A DNA stretch of 27,867 nucleotides, from NCBI GenBank assembly GCA_031283665.1, contig JAITBJ010000054.1, positions 1-27,867 of the forward strand, written 5' to 3'. This document shows, in pieces, positions 23,641 to 27,867 of the stretch (its first letter is position 1; each line of letters opens with the position of its first letter). The notes beneath the pieces were generated by a model. That model was given only the letters and a program-made list of their open reading frames with translations, had not been told where the DNA came from and ran no database searches. The position numbers were made by a program, and so were the translations under genes. The DNA is from Candidatus Opitulatrix cubana. GTDB taxonomy: Bacteria; Actinomycetota; Actinomycetes; Actinomycetales; Bifidobacteriaceae.

Positions 23641-25446
23641 ATGAATAGCAGCCCCTCATCGGCAGTAGACTCATTTATTAGTAAAAATGGTTTATGGAGT
23701 AAAAAAATAATTATAAGGTCTGTGCATCCATATATTAATGATTATGTGACTGTGAAAGTGGGAGTTGGGGAGATTTTTGAAGTGAGTGCTTCTATTTTTC
23801 AAGAGGGCAGAGAGCCTATCACGGCCAGTGTGACATTTGAAAATGAAAGCGGCGAAACTTTTACTAAAGATATGAATCTAATAAATGAGGGTCATGCAAA
23901 ATATGGCTGCTTTGTGTCTCTAAATCTTAGAGGCAAATGGTCGTTTTATATAAAAGCTCAATATACTAACGCTTACAAAGTGGTAGGCAGTCAAGTAAAT
24001 ACTGTTTATAGTGATTCTTTTTTTGTTTATGCAAATAGCAAACTCTCAAGAAAATCAGAATGGTATCAAATTTTTCCTCGCTCTATTGGAGCAAAGCAGG
24101 ATGAAAACGGCAATTGGATTTCGGGAACTTTCAAAAATGTGGAATCTCTTTTACCAAAAATAAAAGATATGGGATTTTCTGTTTTATATTTAGGACCTGT
24201 TAATCCAGTAGGGCAGACTAAGCGAAAAGGCAAAGACAATTCTTTAAATGCTAAGCCCTCTGATCCAGGCTCTCCCTGGGCTATAGGCAGCAATGGCAAA
24301 GGTCATTATGATTTGAATGATGAGCTAGGCACGATGGAGGATTTTAAATCGTTAGTTCAAGCAGCCCGAAAACTTGATATAGAGATTTCAATAGATTTAG
24401 CGCTTCAATGCTCCCCAGATCATCCCTGGTTAGAAAAGCATCCTGAGTGGTTTAATATAAGAGCAGATGGAACTATTGCTTATGCAGAAAATCCACCAAA
24501 AAAATATGAAGACATTTATCCGCTTTCTTTCAAAAATGACCCTTTTGGATTATGTAATGAGATTATCAAAATAATTAAATACTGGCATAAGGCGGGAATA
24601 AACTTTTTTAGAGTTGATAATCCACATACTAAACCGCTTTGGGCGTGGGAATATATTTTGAAAAGCATTTCTAACTGGAATCCAAATATATTATTTTTAG
24701 CAGAGGCATTTACAAAATATCCTATTATGAAAGCGCATTCTGAAACAGGGTTTCATCTTTCGCACTGCTATTTTCCGTGGAAGAACACTAAAGAGGAGCT
24801 AGCACCGTATATTGAGCAAACTGTAGGAAAAGATGGATATTCCTTGAAGCCTACTTTCTGGCCTACCACTCCTGATATTATGACGCCTTATCTTGCAGAT
24901 GGCGGAGTGATGGCGCATAAAATTCGCGCTGTTTTAGCTGCTTTAGGGTCTACTTCTTGGGGAATATATGGCGGATATGAGCTAGTAGAAACTAATATAA
25001 ATGATTTAGGCACTGAATTATCAAATAATGAAAAATATGAATTTAAATCAAGAGATTTGCAAAACGGTGATAAATACGGATTGCAAACTCTTTTCAAAAA
25101 GTTGAATGAAATTCGCAATTTAGATTATTTTGCCACTATGCATTCTGTGGTAATTCCTAAAACTGATAATGATGATGTGTTAGTTATTTTGCGATCAATT
25201 CCTGGCGAGTTTGCAAAAAGCGGAAAACCAGAATGCTTGGTGGCAGCAGTGAATATGAATTATAAATCAAAAAAGTCGTCCAAAATAAAACTTTTCAAGC
25301 GTGGATTTAATGATTTCAAAAAGGTAAAAAAGCAAAAAACTTGCGACCTTTTGACAGGTGAAGAGTTTGAATATACACCTGAAAAAGTCTTTACGCTTGA
25401 TCCTAAAAAGCAGGTGGCAAAAGTATTTACAATTGTGGGCGAATAA
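23641..25446 (+). CDS. glgE: Alpha-1,4-glucan:maltose-1-phosphate maltosyltransferase GlgE
   Basis: GlgE transfers maltosyl units from maltose-1-phosphate to growing alpha-1,4-glucan, the actinobacterial route to glycogen. The 601-residue protein has an N-terminal beta-sandwich (VGVGEIFEVSASIFQEG) and a GH13 barrel: WYQIFPRSIG, GFSVLYLGPVNPVGQTKRKG and NPPKKYEDIYPL. It has RVDNPHTKP with predicted nucleophile Asp326 and LAEAF with acid/base Glu355. The C-terminal domain is short, so the total is about 60-100 residues below typical GlgE, with no visible break. I start it at ATG 23641 from the promoter. Partners such as glgB, glgC/glgM or pep2/treS are not here. In known systems maltose-1-phosphate can be toxic, so expression may need balance. 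Confidence 0.93.
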   Translation: MNSSPSSAVDSFISKNGLWSKKIIIRSVHPYINDYVTVKVGVGEIFEVSASIFQEGREPITASVTFENESGETFTKDMNLINEGHAKYGCFVSLNLRGKWSFYIKAQYTNAYKVVGSQVNTVYSDSFFVYANSKLSRKSEWYQIFPRSIGAKQDENGNWISGTFKNVESLLPKIKDMGFSVLYLGPVNPVGQTKRKGKDNSLNAKPSDPGSPWAIGSNGKGHYDLNDELGTMEDFKSLVQAARKLDIEISIDLALQCSPDHPWLEKHPEWFNIRADGTIAYAENPPKKYEDIYPLSFKNDPFGLCNEIIKIIKYWHKAGINFFRVDNPHTKPLWAWEYILKSISNWNPNILFLAEAFTKYPIMKAHSETGFHLSHCYFPWKNTKEELAPYIEQTVGKDGYSLKPTFWPTTPDIMTPYLADGGVMAHKIRAVLAALGSTSWGIYGGYELVETNINDLGTELSNNEKYEFKSRDLQNGDKYGLQTLFKKLNEIRNLDYFATMHSVVIPKTDNDDVLVILRSIPGEFAKSGKPECLVAAVNMNYKSKKSSKIKLFKRGFNDFKKVKKQKTCDLLTGEEFEYTPEKVFTLDPKKQVAKVFTIVGE

Positions 25447-25477
25447 TTTGTTTACGGTATTTTTTGAAATAATTAGT

Positions 25478-25521
25478 TTAGCTTTTTGAAAGCATCAGCT
25501 TAGTTTTTTCAAAGCATCAGC
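25478..25521 (-). repeat. 22-bp tandem duplication at the 3' end of the SGNH gene
   Basis: Two adjacent 22-bp units (25478-25499 and 25500-25521) are 20 of 22 identical. The TGA stop (25497-25495) lies in the outer copy. Without that copy the frame would read Lys-Leu-Asn then TAA, so the duplication created the present TGA. Confidence 0.8.
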
Positions 25522-26250
25522 CCAGAGGCCCCCAAGCACTTTATAACCCTCAACATTTGGATGCAAATCATCCCAAAGAAGTGACGGATTTTCTTTGAAA
25601 ACGCTCCATGCAAGAGTGTCACCAATAAAAACTTCTTTTTTATCGGCAAGCAAGTTTAGCTCTTTTACATATTCTTTTATTCTACCTCTTGAAGACTCAT
25701 CCCATGAATTAGGTATTATTTCAAAATGAGGAGGTTCGTTTAGAATTATCTTTTTAACTCCTATATCTTTCAAAGATTTTATAATATATTCTATATTAGC
25801 TTTATACTGTTTACTGCTTTCTGCAATTTCCACTCTTGAATCATTTGTGCCAAGCATAATGCATACTGTTTTCACATTATAGCGCTCGAAATCGCGTAAA
25901 GCAAATTGCAGAAACTCATTTTTATAAGTTTCAGATGTTTGCCCGTTTACGCCGTCATTTATATAAAGATAATTATCTCCTAACTGCTTTATCATCACTG
26001 ATACAGCGCTATTATTTGGAAAAGGGTCCCCGTAAGTGATAGAGTCTCCGATAAACCCTATCACAGTTTTGCTGCTTATATCCCCTGTATAATTTCTTGC
26101 ATTTTGCATATTTTCACCATCTACCTTTATATTCTGTTTATTAGTTTGATTATTTATAATTGCTATTACTATTATAGATGCTAAAATTGCAAAGGCTATA
26201 ATAGCGCAAATTATAAAGTTTCGTTTTTTGATTAGTTTTATCTGTTTCAT
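25495..26250 (-). CDS. SGNH/GDSL-family hydrolase, membrane-anchored
   Basis: The 251-residue protein has a single N-terminal membrane segment (about 12-33) with a basic start, so it is likely anchored with its domain outside. The SGNH blocks are present: block I GFIGDSITYG with nucleophile Ser70, block II Gly in NDGVNGQTSE, block III LGTND, and block V DDLHPNVEGY with the catalytic Asp and His. Such enzymes are esterases, lipases or acyl/acetyl hydrolases acting on lipids or cell-wall glycans; the substrate is unknown. The stop is one of only two TGA codons in the window and sits in the tandem duplication. It is divergent from rsmI with only 14 bases between starts; a weak TAAAGT lies 5 nt before its ATG. 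Confidence 0.9.
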   Translation of the reverse strand: MKQIKLIKKRNFIICAIIAFAILASIIVIAIINNQTNKQNIKVDGENMQNARNYTGDISSKTVIGFIGDSITYGDPFPNNSAVSVMIKQLGDNYLYINDGVNGQTSETYKNEFLQFALRDFERYNVKTVCIMLGTNDSRVEIAESSKQYKANIEYIIKSLKDIGVKKIILNEPPHFEIIPNSWDESSRGRIKEYVKELNLLADKKEVFIGDTLAWSVFKENPSLLWDDLHPNVEGYKVLGGLWADALKKLS

Positions 26251-26252
26251 AC

Positions 26253-26258
26253 TATACT
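26253..26258 (+). promoter_or_regulatory. -10 element (TATACT) of rsmI, leaderless type
   Basis: TATACT, 6 nt (ttaatt), then ATG 26265. It begins 3 bases past the SGNH start codon on the other strand, so the rsmI -35 region is SGNH coding DNA. Confidence 0.62.
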
Positions 26259-26264
26259 TTAATT

Positions 26265-26939
26265 ATGCCATTAATTTTTGCAGGATTGCCAATTGGAAAT
26301 ATAGATGATTTGTCCGTTAGGGTAAAAGAGGCTATATCTAATGCTGATATTATAGCTGCAGAAGATACTCGCGTGTTTAAAAACCTGCTTCGCAGAGCAG
26401 ATTTAAAAACTAATGCAAAAATTATTAGCTTTTTTGATCATAATGAAAATCAAAAAACGAAACTTTTGTTAGATAGTGCTCGCGATAAAAATGCTCTTAT
26501 AGTAAGCGATGCTGGTATGCCAGCAATTTCAGATCCGGGCTGGACGCTTATGTCAGCGGCAATTGAAAATGATATTGAATACGCTGTTTTACCCGGTCCA
26601 TCAGCTTTCCTGCAAGCTTTGATTATGTCAGGGTTTCCAATAGATAAGTTTTCATTTTTGGGATTTGCTCCACGCCGCGCAGGAAAGCTAGAGCAGTTTT
26701 ATAATGAAATAGCTAACACCTCTCATACAGTGGCATTTTATGAGTCTCCTCATAGAATTGAAAAATCTTTGCAAACGGCTAGCACAATACTTAAAAATAG
26801 AGAAATTGCAGTTTGCAGGGAAATCACAAAAAAGTATGAAAGCACTATTAGAGGAAATGCTAGCAGCGTGCTTGAAGCAATTTCTCATCTTTCTAAACTT
26901 GGTGAATTGACAGTGGTGGTTTCAAGTTTGCAATGTTAA
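26265..26939 (+). CDS. rsmI: 16S rRNA 2'-O-methyltransferase RsmI
   Basis: RsmI methylates the ribose of C1402 in 16S rRNA at the ribosomal P site, using S-adenosylmethionine. The 224-residue protein shows the tetrapyrrole-methylase fold signature GLPIGNIDDLSVRVKEAI at the N terminus, AAEDTRVFKNLL, SDAGMPAISDPG, LPGPSAFLQALIMSGFP and REITKKYEST. It ends at GELTVVVSS, about 50-60 residues shorter than typical RsmI (about 280), lacking the C-terminal helical domain; the catalytic part is complete. The ATG is set by a -10 ending 6 nt upstream, so the message is probably leaderless. It converges on the SAF-domain gene with a 9-base gap. Confidence 0.94.
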   Translation: MPLIFAGLPIGNIDDLSVRVKEAISNADIIAAEDTRVFKNLLRRADLKTNAKIISFFDHNENQKTKLLLDSARDKNALIVSDAGMPAISDPGWTLMSAAIENDIEYAVLPGPSAFLQALIMSGFPIDKFSFLGFAPRRAGKLEQFYNEIANTSHTVAFYESPHRIEKSLQTASTILKNREIAVCREITKKYESTIRGNASSVLEAISHLSKLGELTVVVSSLQC

Positions 26940-26980
26940 TACGAAAGCCTATGCTTTCAATGCTGAAAGCGGCTGCAAAC
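26926..26980. repeat. Nested inverted repeats at the rsmI/SAF convergent junction
   Basis: An outer dyad GTTTGCA (26926-26932) / TGCAAAC (26974-26980) encloses an inner GAAAGC (26943-26948) ctat GCTTTC (26953-26958), covering both stop codons. It may act as a bidirectional terminator or stabilise both mRNA ends, but there is no T-run. Confidence 0.45.
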
Positions 26981-27560
26981 CGTTAATCACTGCAAGGCGT
27001 TCGGCTTCTTTTTTGGTCACAGCTACTAACACATTGAATTGCTGATCATTATCTTTCTCATTTATAGGAGATAAGATTTGAGCATTTTTTGCAAGATAAA
27101 CCACTTTTTTATTTTGCTCGTTGAGTGTCAAAATGTTTATTAGATCTCCTTTGCTAAAGATTTTTCCGTTAGACGAATCATTTAGTGTAAGAGATAGCGG
27201 CACTTTGCCATCAGGCACTGGAAGATTTTCAGAGTTTCCTACTAGTAGATTATCAGCTATTATTTGACCTTTATAAATATCAACGGCTGATTTATTATTT
27301 ACTAACATATTAGGGTCTTTTGCAGCTTGACCTATACTTACATTTTCGCTAACTTCTGCAATTTCTAAATCTTCAGCTGTGAGAGTTTTTCCAGCTGTGA
27401 TATTTGCAGCTGCTATTACCACAGTTTCGCCTTTTGGAATTGTGTCTATAATTTTGAAAATAATTGTAATCACTGTTAGAGATATCAAAAATGCAGCGAG
27501 AAACCGTTTCCCGTGCCATATAAGTATGGACAGATTTATATTTTTTTTGAAAAGTTGCAC
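26949..27560 (-). CDS. SAF-domain (CpaB/RcpC-like) membrane protein
   Basis: The 203-residue protein has a basic N terminus and one membrane segment (about 19-39), followed by a SAF-like domain beginning VVIAAANITAGKTLTAEDLEIAEV, the typical CpaB/RcpC start, and a short second half. CpaB-like proteins are parts of Flp/Tad pilus assembly, but stand-alone actinobacterial SAF proteins of this size occur without pilus genes, and none are here, so a pilus role is unproven. The start is GTG at 27560. TAGCAT ends exactly 6 nt before it with TTGACT 17 bases further up; AAGGAG overlaps the start, too close to be a normal Shine-Dalgarno. It lies just downstream of the tRNA-Leu gene on the same strand. 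Confidence 0.78.
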   Translation of the reverse strand: MQLFKKNINLSILIWHGKRFLAAFLISLTVITIIFKIIDTIPKGETVVIAAANITAGKTLTAEDLEIAEVSENVSIGQAAKDPNMLVNNKSAVDIYKGQIIADNLLVGNSENLPVPDGKVPLSLTLNDSSNGKIFSKGDLINILTLNEQNKKVVYLAKNAQILSPINEKDNDQQFNVLVAVTKKEAERLAVINGLQPLSALKA

Positions 27561-27566
27561 TCCTTT

Positions 27567-27595
27567 ATGCTAGCAGTTTTAATTAGCTAAGTCAA
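27567..27595 (-). promoter_or_regulatory. Promoter of the SAF-domain gene, leaderless type
   Basis: On the minus strand TTGACT (27590-27595), a 17-base spacer, TAGCAT (27567-27572), 6 nt, then GTG 27560. It has the best -35 match and ideal spacing among the leaderless promoters here. Confidence 0.65.
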
Positions 27596-27629
27596 GTTAG
27601 CGCTTAAAATTGTTGAAAACTTTTAATTT

Positions 27630-27716
27630 TGGTGCCCACAAGAGGACTTGAACCTCCACATTCGTAAAGAATACATGCACCTGAAGCATGCGCGTCTACC
27701 ATTCCGCCATGTGGGC
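27630..27716 (-). tRNA. tRNA-Leu (CAG)
   Basis: Read on the minus strand: acceptor GCCCACA/TGTGGGC, anticodon stem CATGC/GCATG with loop TTCAGGT (anticodon CAG, reads CUG), a long variable arm typical of class II tRNA, T-arm with GGTTCAAGTCC, discriminator A, and CCA encoded at 27632-27630. It is 11 bases downstream of tRNA-Glu and likely co-transcribed. Confidence 0.95.
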
Positions 27717-27727
27717 GCAAAAAACAG

Positions 27728-27800
27728 TATCCCCAACGGGATTTGAACCCGTGCCACCAGCATGAGAAGCTGAGATCCTAGACCGCTAGACGATGGGGAC
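27728..27800 (-). tRNA. tRNA-Glu (CUC)
   Basis: Read on the minus strand: acceptor GTCCCCA/TGGGGAT (with G1:U72), D-arm GTCTAGCGGTCTAGGAT, anticodon stem TCAGC/GCTGG with loop TTCTCAT (anticodon CUC, reads GAG), and T-arm ACGGG-TTCAAAT-CCCGT. CCA is not encoded. TAAACT at 27816-27821 upstream is a possible -10 for the Glu-Leu pair. The remaining 46 bases to the window end show no gene. Confidence 0.94.
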
Positions 27801-27867
27801 TAGTATATATTATTCAGTTTACTCTAGATTTAGATTTTTAATTATTAGGTTTTCAAGATTTTGGAAT

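Noticed and set aside
25445..25494. TGA of the SGNH gene read as Trp
   Set aside because: The frame does stay open for some codons past the TGA, but TGG encodes Trp throughout, the rapZ TGA is a true stop overlapping whiA, and the downstream codons are explained by the tandem duplication.
1..27867. CRISPR array, prophage, transposon or defence system
   Set aside because: No spaced direct repeats, integrase, transposase or known defence genes were seen; all frames of useful length belong to core or single-gene families.

Overview
The window is a compact stretch of bacterial chromosome, AT-rich by eye (roughly one third G+C), with 26 protein genes, three tRNA genes and no gap longer than about 160 bases. 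Several features point to a low-GC member of the Actinomycetota: a DUF4193 zinc-ribbon gene directly before dut; an S1 protein with the actinobacterial C-terminal extension; a GlgE maltosyltransferase; a DUF8094-type membrane protein; rapZ-whiA; a CpaB/SAF-domain protein; groEL without groES; and an initiator tRNA with a C1/U72 mismatch. The long LigA recalls bifidobacterial homologues, but I cannot name a genus. The standard code fits: 18 stops are TAA, 6 TAG and only 2 TGA.

Layout. Bases 1-1261 (minus): initiator tRNA and a diacylglycerol/lipid kinase. Bases 1331-7023 (plus): ftsY, rpsA, a tyrosine-phosphatase-like gene, gmk and argS, the last four closely packed. Bases 7045-9976 (minus): ligA then maf. 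Bases 10107-11342 (plus): DUF4193, dut, yceD. Bases 11349-18033 (minus): DUF8094 gene, rapZ, whiA, serS and a polytopic membrane protein carrying a G8 tract. Bases 18066-22990 (plus): FKBP lipoprotein, groEL, nadD and an ABC exporter pair. Bases 23006-27560 alternate strands: pnuC (-), glgE (+), SGNH hydrolase (-), rsmI (+), SAF protein (-). Bases 27630-27800: tRNA-Leu and tRNA-Glu (minus).

The genes are mostly core: translation (S1, ArgRS, SerRS, RsmI, tRNAs), protein targeting and folding (FtsY, GroEL, FKBP), nucleotide and NAD metabolism (Gmk, Dut, Maf, PnuC, NadD), DNA ligation and cell-division control (WhiA, RapZ). I see no phage, IS element, CRISPR array or defence island.

The most interesting signal is in the control regions. 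Eleven genes have a -10 hexamer ending exactly 6 nt before the start codon, often preceded by TGn, which predicts leaderless mRNAs as the default. Only rpsA and groEL clearly have leaders with Shine-Dalgarno sequences. This pattern also corrects the starts of the FKBP, ABC ATPase and GlgE genes. Other notable points are a possible phase-variable G8 tract, short tandem duplications spanning stop codons, and an initiator tRNA lacking one of the three hallmark G:C pairs.
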